Positions 8,675 through 15,848 of a stretch of 26,704 nucleotides of DNA are shown here, one piece after another (the first letter of the stretch is position 1; each line of letters begins with the position of its first letter). Both the position numbers and the translations under genes were made by a program. The DNA is taken from the NCBI GenBank assembly GCA_049889655.1, contig JBMHCY010000104.1, positions 1 to 26,704 of the forward strand, given 5' to 3'. This DNA is from UBA1172 sp049889655. GTDB lineage: Bacteria; Pseudomonadota; Alphaproteobacteria; Puniceispirillales; UBA1172. Under the pieces are notes generated by a model, which saw only the letters and a program-made list of their open reading frames with translations, was not told the DNA's origin and searched no databases.

Positions 8675-9662
8675 AACCTGAACTTCCCCGCAACTGGAAC
8701 GGCACGCGTGAAACCTGCCGGTCGGCTGATGGTGCGATCCCGAAAAGGTTGCGGTAACTGCGCGAAAAATGTTCCTGTGAGGTGAACCCGCAGGCAACGG
8801 CAATCTCGATCATCGGCATACTGGTTTGTGTCACCATGCGGCGGGCGTAATCGAGCCGCAGATGCAGATAATAGCGGACAGGCGTCGTCTGCAAATGTTT
8901 CTTGAACAGGCGTTCCAGCTGCCGTTGGGAAAGCCGCACCCGGGCGGCAAAGGCCTCAATCGCCAGCACATTTTCGCGGTTTTCTTCCATCTGACGGATA
9001 ACGTCATGGAGTTTTTTCGGCAGTCTCGTGTGGTCGATCGGCGGGTTCTGCTGATCCTGCGGGATGCGGCTCCGGTGATAAAGATATTCCGCCGCATCGC
9101 GGGCCAGTGACGGCTGGTCCAGCTGGCTCAGCAGGGCAAGCCCCAGATCGGTGGCGGCGGTTCCCCCGGCACTGCTGAAGCGGCGGCGGTCAATGCTGTA
9201 GGGCGACGGGCTGAGCATTGCATCGGGAAAGATTTCCTCAAAAGAGGCATGATGTTCAAAATGCAGGGCGGCGGCATGGCCATCCAGCAACCCGCCATAG
9301 CCCATGATGAACGCCCCGGTATCAATACCGCCGATCATCGCGCCCTGCCGTTCCTGCCAGCGCAGCCAGGAAAGCAGCCGCGGTGAGGCAAAATCCTCCG
9401 GGGTCCAGCTGGCACTGATCACCACCAGATCGACCGACCGGGAAAAACTTTCAAGCGCCAGTGTTCCGGAAATCGCCATGCCGTTGCTGGCCGTCACTGT
9501 GCCGCCCTGCAAGCCGATGAAAACCCAGTCATAACGATAATCACGGCTGAGGTAGTTGGCGGCCCGGAACGGGTCGAGAAAACCCGTCGTCGCCATCATG
9601 TTGAAATTCGGCAAGGTCAGAACGGCGATGTTCCGCCGGGCGAGGCGTGGTTCAGCAGTCAT
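8664..9662 (-). CDS. GlxA-type transcriptional regulator: DJ-1/PfpI-like domain plus AraC helix-turn-helix (GbdR/CdhR-like)
   Basis: 332 aa. Residues about 11-190 form a class I glutamine-amidotransferase-like (DJ-1/PfpI) sensor domain. The nucleophile elbow reads GGIDTGAFIMGYGGLLDG (111-128) and lacks the usual cysteine, so it is a ligand sensor rather than an enzyme. Residues about 218-318 carry two AraC helix-turn-helix motifs, with SQRQLERLFKKHLQTTP and IAVACGFTSQEHFSRSYRNLFG. This architecture is that of regulators of glycine betaine, carnitine and arginine catabolism (GbdR, CdhR, ArgR). It is divergent from the Rieske operon and immediately upstream of the binding-protein gene, so it very likely controls both flanking operons. 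The inducer is probably a quaternary amine or a breakdown product. Confidence 0.88.
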   Translation of the reverse strand: MTAEPRLARRNIAVLTLPNFNMMATTGFLDPFRAANYLSRDYRYDWVFIGLQGGTVTASNGMAISGTLALESFSRSVDLVVISASWTPEDFASPRLLSWLRWQERQGAMIGGIDTGAFIMGYGGLLDGHAAALHFEHHASFEEIFPDAMLSPSPYSIDRRRFSSAGGTAATDLGLALLSQLDQPSLARDAAEYLYHRSRIPQDQQNPPIDHTRLPKKLHDVIRQMEENRENVLAIEAFAARVRLSQRQLERLFKKHLQTTPVRYYLHLRLDYARRMVTQTSMPMIEIAVACGFTSQEHFSRSYRNLFGIAPSADRQVSRVPFQLRGSSGYVE

Positions 9663-9698
9663 GGGGCACCCATCAGAGGATGAAACCGGCGTTGATTG

Positions 9699-9736
9699 TG
9701 TCGAATTTTACTATGGTAATGTCGAAAATTATCATA
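9699..9736 (+). promoter_or_regulatory. Direct-repeat operator in the regulator/Rieske divergent region
   Basis: TGTCGAA occurs at 9699-9705 and again at 9720-9726, 21 bases apart (two helical turns), pointing toward the Rieske gene about 70 bases away. The second copy extends as TGTCGAAAATTATCAT, close to TGTCGTAAATAGTCAT in front of the transporter operon. Same-face direct repeats are the usual binding arrangement of AraC-family activators. The -10 element of this promoter is not obvious. Confidence 0.5.
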
Positions 9737-9765
9737 TGCAAGAGGCCTGCATCCCCCCATAGTAA
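9708..9765. repeat. 9-base inverted repeat in the divergent promoter region
   Basis: TTACTATGG (9708-9716) and CCATAGTAA (9757-9765) are perfect inverted copies, 40 bases apart. The first copy lies between the two TGTCGAA half-sites. A third copy of CCATAGTAA occurs at 22523-22531, in front of the methyltransferase gene. It could be a second regulator's site or a promoter element; function unknown. Confidence 0.3.
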
Positions 9766-9796
9766 TTCATGAGGTCACCGCAATGAGGATCGAGCC

Positions 9797-10933
9797 ATGA
9801 ATGATCTAGCCCATGAGGTTGCCCGAATATCCGCCGGATGGGATGACAATCCCGCACGGGCAAAATCACTCCACAAAGAAGCCTATATCAACCCGGCGTG
9901 GTTCGATATAGACCAGCGGCATATCTTTCGCCGATCGTGGCAGTATCTCTGCCATGAGGAACAATTGGCCAAGCCCGGGGATTATATGGCGGCATCTGTC
10001 GGCGGTCAGTCGATCATCGCCTGTCGCCAGAAGGATGGCAGCCTCAAGGCTTTCTATAATGTCTGCAAGCATCGGGGCCATGAACTGCTTTCCGGACATG
10101 GCAACACCAAGCGCATCATCTGCCCGTATCACGCCTGGTCGTATGATCTCGATGGCCGTTTTCTCGAAGCCCGGCAATCACGCTTCATCGAAAACTTTGA
10201 CAGTGCCGATTTCTGCCTTGATGAAGTCCGGGTTGAGGTGTTCTGTCATTTCGTTTTTGTCAATCTCGACCCTGCCGCTGCGCCACTTGCCGAACAAAGC
10301 CAGGGGCTCGCCGATGAGATCATGTCCTATGCCCCTGATCTGGCGAACCTGACCTTTGCCCACCGCCTGACCTACACGATCAAGGCGAACTGGAAATCTG
10401 TCGTCGACAATTTCCTCGAATGTTATCACTGCCCGGTGGCACATCAGGATTTCTGCACGCTTGTGGATATGGACAGTTACAAGGTCACTTGCCACGATAT
10501 CTATTCGGCCCATATGGCCAAGGCCGGGCTTTCCCAGAACAAGGCCTATGCCACTGAAGGGGCGACTGTCACCGATCACGCAGTCTGGTATCTATGGCCG
10601 AACACGACACTGATGCGCTATCCCGGGCGCGGCAATTTCATGGTCTGGCGGTTCATCCCGCTGGGGCCTGAAGAAACCTATGAAGAGTTTGATTTCTTCT
10701 TTGAAACCGCTGAGATCAACGAGTCTGAACAGGAAGCCATCGATTTCATCGATCACACGCTTCAGCCTGAGGATATCGGCCTTGTGGAGAGCGTTCAGCG
10801 GGGGATGCAGACCCCGGCCTATACCCAGGGGCGGTATATGATTGACCCTGATGGTTCCGGGATGAGCGAGCACGCTGTCCACCATTTCCATTCTCTTGTG
10901 CTGAAACATTACAAAGCGGCGGTGACATCATGA
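9797..10933 (+). CDS. CntA-like Rieske oxygenase acting on a quaternary ammonium compound
   Basis: 378 aa, the alpha-subunit length of carnitine monooxygenase CntA/YeaW and glycine betaine oxygenase GbcA. The Rieske [2Fe-2S] ligands are Cys90-x-His92 and Cys109-xx-His112. The mononuclear iron site is DNFLECYHCPVAH, with His211 and His216 as ligands and Asp326 as the third ligand in EDIGLVESVQRG. Glu208 corresponds to the bridging Glu205 of CntA. The C-terminal pattern VESVQRG...GR...SGMSEHAVHHFHSLV closely resembles CntA. Such enzymes split a C-N bond (carnitine to trimethylamine plus malic semialdehyde) or demethylate a betaine. No CntB-type ferredoxin reductase is encoded nearby, so electrons must come from elsewhere. 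First gene of the operon; the next gene overlaps its stop by 4 bases. Exact substrate unknown. Confidence 0.85.
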   Translation: MNDLAHEVARISAGWDDNPARAKSLHKEAYINPAWFDIDQRHIFRRSWQYLCHEEQLAKPGDYMAASVGGQSIIACRQKDGSLKAFYNVCKHRGHELLSGHGNTKRIICPYHAWSYDLDGRFLEARQSRFIENFDSADFCLDEVRVEVFCHFVFVNLDPAAAPLAEQSQGLADEIMSYAPDLANLTFAHRLTYTIKANWKSVVDNFLECYHCPVAHQDFCTLVDMDSYKVTCHDIYSAHMAKAGLSQNKAYATEGATVTDHAVWYLWPNTTLMRYPGRGNFMVWRFIPLGPEETYEEFDFFFETAEINESEQEAIDFIDHTLQPEDIGLVESVQRGMQTPAYTQGRYMIDPDGSGMSEHAVHHFHSLVLKHYKAAVTS

Positions 10934-11691
10934 CAGACCGACAACCACTATCGGGGCGTGTGGCCGTTGTCACCGGCGGGACAGGCGGTATTGGCCAGGC
11001 CATCTGTGCGCGGCTGATGAAGGAAGGGGCTGCCGTGATCGCCCTTGATCTTGCCCCGCCGCCAGAAGGTGCCGGCTTTGAGACCATCACCACCGATGTG
11101 ACATCGGAAGAATCGGTTCTGGCGGCAATGAAAGCCTGCGATGAAAGCCACGGCCGGATCGATATTCTGGTCAATGCTGCCGGGATCGAGATCGAAAAAA
11201 CCATTGAGGAAACCTCGCTTGAGGAATGGAACCGCATCTTTGCCATCAATGTGACAGGGATGTTCCTGACCTCGAAGCACGCCCTGCCGCTGATGCGCAA
11301 GGCCGGTAGCGGATCGATCATCAATTTCGGGTCCTATGACGGGTTTATCGCTGATCCCGGGCTGGCCGCCTATTGCGCGACCAAAGGCGCGGTGCATGCG
11401 CTGACCAAGGCCATGGCCTGTGATTACGGGCCGGAAAATATCCGCGTCAACGCTGTCTGTCCCGGCTATATCGATACCCCGATGCTGCAATCGTTTTTCG
11501 GTGACAGCGGTAATGTCGAGACGCTTGAACAGGCGATCCGCGATGTTCACCCGATGCGCCGCTACGGGACCCCGGATGATGTGGCGGGGCTGGTCAACTG
11601 GCTGGCCGGGGATGAAGCCCGCTATGCTTCGGGGCAGTTATGGGTTCTTGATGGCGGGCTGACAGCCCAGGTCCAGCAGATGAAACTCTGA
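10930..11691 (+). CDS. Short-chain dehydrogenase/reductase (first of two in the operon)
   Basis: 253 aa classical SDR. Cofactor loop TGGTGGIG (15-22), NAAG (82-85), catalytic Ser135, and Tyr148-xxx-Lys152 in YCATK. Asp40 at the end of the second strand (VIALDL) favours NAD over NADP. The ATG overlaps the Rieske stop (ATGA), indicating translational coupling. In an operon with a beta-keto acid cleavage enzyme, the plausible role is oxidation of a 3-hydroxy acid to the 3-keto acid, or handling of the aldehyde or alcohol released by the Rieske enzyme. It resembles the second SDR at 14103 around the NAAG motif (GIEIEKT here, GIQVEKT there), so the two may be diverged paralogues. Substrate not assignable from sequence. 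Confidence 0.85.
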   Translation: MTDRQPLSGRVAVVTGGTGGIGQAICARLMKEGAAVIALDLAPPPEGAGFETITTDVTSEESVLAAMKACDESHGRIDILVNAAGIEIEKTIEETSLEEWNRIFAINVTGMFLTSKHALPLMRKAGSGSIINFGSYDGFIADPGLAAYCATKGAVHALTKAMACDYGPENIRVNAVCPGYIDTPMLQSFFGDSGNVETLEQAIRDVHPMRRYGTPDDVAGLVNWLAGDEARYASGQLWVLDGGLTAQVQQMKL

Positions 11692-11710
11692 CGGCAAGGG
11701 GGGAGCAACC

Positions 11711-12640
11711 ATGGCCAAGAACGTTATCATCACCTGCGCGGTTACCGGCGGTATTCACACCCCCACCATGTCACCGCATCTGCCCATCACCCCGCATCAA
11801 ATTGCCGATGAAGCGATCGCTGCGGCCGAGGCCGGGGCATCGATCATTCATCTCCATGCCCGCGATCCCGAGACCGGCAAGCCGGTGAGCGACCCCGATA
11901 CTTTCATGCAGTTTCTGCCGATCATCAAGCAGCGCTGCAACGCCGTCGTCAACATTTCCACCGGCGGCGGGCTCGGCATGACGCTCGAAGAGAGAATTGC
12001 GGCGGCCACCACCGCCAGCCCGGAAATGGCCTCGCTCAACATGGGCTCAATGAATTTCGGCATCTTCCCTGCCGCCGACAAGTTTTCGGACTGGCAGTTC
12101 GATTGGGAAAAACCGTTCCTCGAGATGACCAGGGATTTCATCTTCCGTAACACCTTTGCCGATATCGAACGGGTTCTGAAAACCCTTGGTGAAGAGCACG
12201 GCACGCGGTTTGAAATGGAATGCTATGATCTCGGCCATCTCTACAATGTCGCGCATTTTGTCGATCGCGGGCTGATCAAGCCGCCGTTCTTCATTCAGAT
12301 GATCTATGGTATTCTCGGCGGGGCGGGGGCTGATCTCGATAACCTCAACCATATGCACAATGTTGCCAACCGGCTCTTTGGCGATGATTATGAATGGTCG
12401 GTGCTGGCCGCAGGGCGGCATCAAATGAATTTCTGTACCGCAGCGGCAATGCTGGGGGGCAATGTCCGCGTCGGGCTGGAAGATTCGCTCTATATCGGCA
12501 AGGGCGAGCTCGCTGCCAGCAATGCCGATCAGGTGGCCAAGATCCGCCGCATTGTCGAAGACCTGTCGCTGACCGTGGCGACACCCGATGAAGCCCGCGA
12601 AAGACTGGCGCTCAAGGGCGGCGACCAGACACAATTTTAG
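11711..12640 (+). CDS. Beta-keto acid cleavage enzyme (BKACE, DUF849), possibly 3-dehydrocarnitine cleavage
   Basis: 309 aa TIM-barrel enzyme of the Kce/BKACE family. It condenses a beta-keto acid with acetyl-CoA and cleaves the product to acetoacetate and a shortened acyl-CoA. Motifs are IITCAVTGGIHTPTMSPHLP at the start, zinc ligands His47 and His49 in IIHLHARDP, the NISTGGGLG loop (81-89) and GLEDSL with Glu257. In carnitine degraders the homologue CdhC converts 3-dehydrocarnitine to betainyl-CoA. The carnitine-dehydrogenase-like gene three genes downstream makes that substrate the best guess, but no betainyl-CoA thioesterase (CdhB) is in the window. Strong ribosome site (GGGGGGAG) 19 bases after the SDR. 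Confidence 0.85.
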   Translation: MAKNVIITCAVTGGIHTPTMSPHLPITPHQIADEAIAAAEAGASIIHLHARDPETGKPVSDPDTFMQFLPIIKQRCNAVVNISTGGGLGMTLEERIAAATTASPEMASLNMGSMNFGIFPAADKFSDWQFDWEKPFLEMTRDFIFRNTFADIERVLKTLGEEHGTRFEMECYDLGHLYNVAHFVDRGLIKPPFFIQMIYGILGGAGADLDNLNHMHNVANRLFGDDYEWSVLAAGRHQMNFCTAAAMLGGNVRVGLEDSLYIGKGELAASNADQVAKIRRIVEDLSLTVATPDEARERLALKGGDQTQF

Positions 12641-12678
12641 GCCGGCACCAGACCGGCCCCTGACCAAGGGAGGAACAG

Positions 12679-14100
12679 ATGGATACAAAACTGCTTATTA
12701 ACGGTGAAATCGTTGATGGTGATGGTGAAGCCGTCGCCGTCATCAATCCTGCCACCGGTGCTGAGATCACCGGCGTCAAGGAGGCGACAGCAGAACAGGT
12801 CGATGCGGCGGTGCGGGGCAACCACGAAGCCTTTGCCGCCTTTGCCGCCCGGACCCCGGGGGATCGTGCCGGTTTGCTCTATGAGCTGGCCAACCGCATG
12901 GAGGCCGAACAGGATGCCTTTGCCGCGCTCGAATCCCTTGATACAGGCAAGCCGATTGAGGCTGCCCGCGAAGAAATGGGTGCCTGTGTTGATATCTTCC
13001 GCTACATGGCGGGGGCTGTCCGCTGCATGAGCGGGATCGCTGCCGGGGAATACATGGAAGGCTTCACCTCAATGATCCGCCGTGATCCGGTGGGTGTTGT
13101 GGCGAGCATCTCCCCCTGGAACTATCCGCTGATGATGGCGGCATGGAAACTGGCCCCGGCTCTGGCCACGGGCTGCACCATGACCCTCAAACCCTCAGAG
13201 ATCACGCCGCTGACCTCGCTGAAACTGATCAGGATGCTGGCCGATGTTTATCCGGCCGGTGTTGTCAATGTCATCTCCGGCCGCGGCCAGACAACGGGCG
13301 ATGCGCTGATCAGCCATGACGGGGTTGAGTTCATCTCCCTCACCGGATCGATCCGCACCGCGTCGCGGGTGCTTGAAGTGGCCTCGAAAACGATCAAGAA
13401 CACGCATCTCGAACTGGGTGGCAAGGCACCGGTGATCATTTATGATGACGCGGATGTCGAAAGCGTGATTGAGAACCTGCGGGCGTTTTCCTTCTACAAT
13501 GCCGGTCAGGATTGCACCCAGCCCTGCCGTTATTATGTGGCGGATCGCATCTATGATAATTTCGTCGCTGATTTTGCCTTGGCGATCGCCTCAATCAAGA
13601 CAGGCCAGCCCGATGAAGCCGATGTCGAAATGGGGCCGATCATCACCGCTGATCAGTTTGCCCGTGTCACCGGCATGGTTGATGAGGTGAAGGCGAGCAA
13701 GCATCTTGAGATTGTCACCGGCGGGTCGACCGGTTCCGGCAACGGCTTTTTCTTCGAGCCGACGCTGATCGCCAACACCACCCAGGATGACCGCGTCATC
13801 AAGGAGGAGATCTTTGGCCCTGTGGTGACAGCCAGCCGCTTTTCCTCGGTCGATGATGCCATTGCCTGGGCCAATGACACCCGCTACGGGCTGTCGGCTT
13901 CTGTCTGGACAAAAGATGTAGGCAAGGCGATGCAGACTGTCTCCCGTCTGCGTTACGGGATCACCTGGGTGAACACTCACCTTGTCGGGGTGTCGGAAAT
14001 GCCCCATGGCGGCATGAAATCTTCAGGTTACGGCAAGGATATGTCGATCTATGCGCTTGAAGATTACACTGTCCCGCGGCACGTCATGATCAGCCACTGA
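12679..14100 (+). CDS. Aldehyde dehydrogenase, PatD (gamma-aminobutyraldehyde dehydrogenase)-like
   Basis: 473 aa NAD(P)-dependent aldehyde dehydrogenase. Asn148 is in the SPWNYP motif, KPSE starts at 171, general base Glu245 is in HLELGGK and nucleophile Cys279 is in NAGQDC. Segments such as AAGEYMEGFTSMIRRDP, NYPLMMAAWKLAPAL and the C-terminal EMPHGG-K-SGYGKDMS-YALEDYTV-RHVM match E. coli PatD closely, more than betaine aldehyde dehydrogenase BetB. Likely substrates are omega-amino or trimethylammonio aldehydes (for example 4-trimethylaminobutyraldehyde), or the aldehyde released by the Rieske enzyme (malic semialdehyde if the substrate is carnitine). Strong ribosome site GGGAGG. The second SDR begins 2 bases after its stop. 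Confidence 0.88.
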   Translation: MDTKLLINGEIVDGDGEAVAVINPATGAEITGVKEATAEQVDAAVRGNHEAFAAFAARTPGDRAGLLYELANRMEAEQDAFAALESLDTGKPIEAAREEMGACVDIFRYMAGAVRCMSGIAAGEYMEGFTSMIRRDPVGVVASISPWNYPLMMAAWKLAPALATGCTMTLKPSEITPLTSLKLIRMLADVYPAGVVNVISGRGQTTGDALISHDGVEFISLTGSIRTASRVLEVASKTIKNTHLELGGKAPVIIYDDADVESVIENLRAFSFYNAGQDCTQPCRYYVADRIYDNFVADFALAIASIKTGQPDEADVEMGPIITADQFARVTGMVDEVKASKHLEIVTGGSTGSGNGFFFEPTLIANTTQDDRVIKEEIFGPVVTASRFSSVDDAIAWANDTRYGLSASVWTKDVGKAMQTVSRLRYGITWVNTHLVGVSEMPHGGMKSSGYGKDMSIYALEDYTVPRHVMISH

Positions 14101-14102
14101 TC

Positions 14103-14867
14103 ATGGCGAGGCTTGCAGGGAAAAGGGCGCTGGTAACCGGCGGCAGCAGGGGGATCGGTGCTGCCGTTGTCGCCGCCATGGTTGCCGAAGGGGCGCAGGT
14201 TCTGGCCTGTGGCCGGGGGGTGGAACCTGATGATCTGCCCCGGGGCGCAGCCTGGATCACCGCCGATGTCAGCCGCAGGGATGCTGTCGAGGCGATCATC
14301 GGCCGGGTGCAGGAAAGCCTCGGCGGGCTTGATGTGCTGGTCAACAATGCCGGTATCCAGGTTGAAAAGACAGTCACCGAGAGCAGCGATGAAGACTGGG
14401 ATAATGTGATCGGGATCAATGCCCGGGCTCCGTTCATGCTGTGCCGCGGGCTGATCCCGGTGATGGCTGCTGATGGTGGCGGCAGCATCGTCAATATCGG
14501 GTCGATCAGTGGCCATCACGCCGACCCGTCAATGGCGCTTTACAATGCCTCCAAGGCCTTTATCCACGGGCTGACACGGTCGATTGCTGTTGATCACGGG
14601 GCTGAGGGGATCCGCTGCAATGCGATCTGCCCTGGCTGGATTATGACCGGTATGGCCGATGCCGCCTTTGCCATGGCGGATGATCCCAAGCGGGCCGAAA
14701 CCGATGCGCTGGCACGCCATGCGGTCGGTCGCTTCGGTGAGCCTGATGATATCGCCCGGGCGGCGGTCTGGCTGGCGTCGGATGATGCCGCTTTCGTCAC
14801 CGGCCAGACAATCACCGTTGATGGCGGTCTCGTGGCGGCCTCGCCGGTCCGCCCCGGGCTTTTCTGA
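14103..14867 (+). CDS. Short-chain dehydrogenase/reductase (second of two in the operon)
   Basis: 254 aa classical SDR. TGGSRGIG (12-19), NNAG (81-84), Ser134, and Tyr147-xxx-Lys151 in YNASK. The C-terminal VTGQTITVDGG is typical of the family. Residues around Gly38-Arg39 after the second strand (ACGRG) suggest NADP is possible, unlike the first SDR, whose strand ends in Asp. It starts 2 bases after the aldehyde dehydrogenase stop, so translation is probably coupled. Together with the first SDR and the 3-hydroxyacyl-CoA-type dehydrogenase it gives the operon three alcohol/ketone redox enzymes. These could handle opposite stereoisomers or successive steps. Specific substrate unknown. Confidence 0.85.
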   Translation: MARLAGKRALVTGGSRGIGAAVVAAMVAEGAQVLACGRGVEPDDLPRGAAWITADVSRRDAVEAIIGRVQESLGGLDVLVNNAGIQVEKTVTESSDEDWDNVIGINARAPFMLCRGLIPVMAADGGGSIVNIGSISGHHADPSMALYNASKAFIHGLTRSIAVDHGAEGIRCNAICPGWIMTGMADAAFAMADDPKRAETDALARHAVGRFGEPDDIARAAVWLASDDAAFVTGQTITVDGGLVAASPVRPGLF

Positions 14868-14897
14868 TTTCTTAACGACAAGCGGGTTGATGTTCTG

Positions 14898-15833
14898 ATG
14901 AATAATGATGCTTCTTTGCCAATCGGTCTTCTGGGGACCGGCGTTATCGGGGCCAGTTGGGCTTCACTCTTTTTAGCCCGGGGGCATCATGTCACCGCCT
15001 ATGATCCGGGCCCGGACAGCGCCGCCCAGACTGAAGCTTTTATCACCCGGGCCTGGCCGCAACTTGAAGCCATTGGCCTGATGGTCGAGGGTGCCGACCC
15101 CGGGGCGATCCGGTTTGTCGACAGCCCCGAAGCAGCGGTGGAAGGGGCTGTTTTCATTCAGGAAAGCGTGCCGGAACGGCTGCCGATCAAGATTGAGATG
15201 TATCAGCGGATCGAACCGTATCTCGGCCGCGAGGCTGTGCTGGCGACGAGCGCATCGGGGCTACTGATCAAGGATATGCAGGCCGGCTGGAAAGACCCGT
15301 CACGGTTTCTGCTCGGCCATCCGTTCAACCCGCCGCATCTGATCCCGCTGGTGGAACTGCTGGGCAATGACCGCACCGATCCCGACGCCCTCGACCGTGC
15401 TGCCGCTTTTTATGAATCCTGCGGCAAGGTCACGATCCGGGTGATGAAGGAAGTCCCGGCCCATGTCGGCAACAGGTTGCAGGCGGCGCTCTGGCGTGAG
15501 GCGATCCATCTTGTGGCAGAGGGCGTCGCGTCTGTCGAGGATGTCGACAAGGCGGTGACAGCCGGCCCGGGATTGCGCTGGTCAGTGATGGGCCCGCATA
15601 TGCTGTTCGGGCTGGCCAGTGGCGGCGGCGGCATGGAAGAATTCTGCAACCGCTATGCCGACAGTTTCCACCGCTGGTGGGACAGCCTTGGCGAGCCGCG
15701 GCTCGACCCTGATGTCGTCAGGCAACTGGCCGAAGGGCTGGCCGCTGAGGAAGCCGGGCGCAGTTTTGATGAACTCTCGGCTCTCCGGGACAAAAACCTT
15801 ATTGCCGCGCTCCGGACATTTGCCGAGCAATGA
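14898..15833 (+). CDS. 3-hydroxyacyl-CoA dehydrogenase-family enzyme, L-carnitine dehydrogenase-like
   Basis: 311 aa stand-alone dehydrogenase. Rossmann motif GLLGTGVIGASWA, with Gly13-x-Gly15-xx-Gly18 and Asp36 for NAD. The IQESVPERL segment (87-95) is shared with L-carnitine dehydrogenases (CdhA/LcdH). The catalytic pair is His141 in GHPFNPP and Glu153 in LVELL, with Asn192 in HVGNRLQ. The C-terminal helical domain contains GPGLRWSVMGPHMLFGL, as in carnitine and gulonate dehydrogenases. Predicted reaction: carnitine, or a related 3-hydroxy acid, plus NAD to the 3-keto acid, which would feed the BKACE encoded in the same operon. L-gulonate 3-dehydrogenase is the main alternative. The ribosome site is weak. 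Confidence 0.82.
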   Translation: MNNDASLPIGLLGTGVIGASWASLFLARGHHVTAYDPGPDSAAQTEAFITRAWPQLEAIGLMVEGADPGAIRFVDSPEAAVEGAVFIQESVPERLPIKIEMYQRIEPYLGREAVLATSASGLLIKDMQAGWKDPSRFLLGHPFNPPHLIPLVELLGNDRTDPDALDRAAAFYESCGKVTIRVMKEVPAHVGNRLQAALWREAIHLVAEGVASVEDVDKAVTAGPGLRWSVMGPHMLFGLASGGGGMEEFCNRYADSFHRWWDSLGEPRLDPDVVRQLAEGLAAEEAGRSFDELSALRDKNLIAALRTFAEQ

Positions 15834-15848
15834 TGAGCAGCCGCTTCG

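Noticed and set aside
9783..9800. Five-codon leader ORF (ATG AGG ATC GAG CCA TGA) overlapping the Rieske start
   Set aside because: It is too short and composition-neutral to distinguish from chance; the GAGG in it more simply serves as the ribosome site.
12679..14100. Betaine aldehyde dehydrogenase (betB) for the ALDH
   Set aside because: The C-terminal and central blocks match PatD-type enzymes more closely, and no choline dehydrogenase gene is adjacent; the betB function remains possible but is not the best call.
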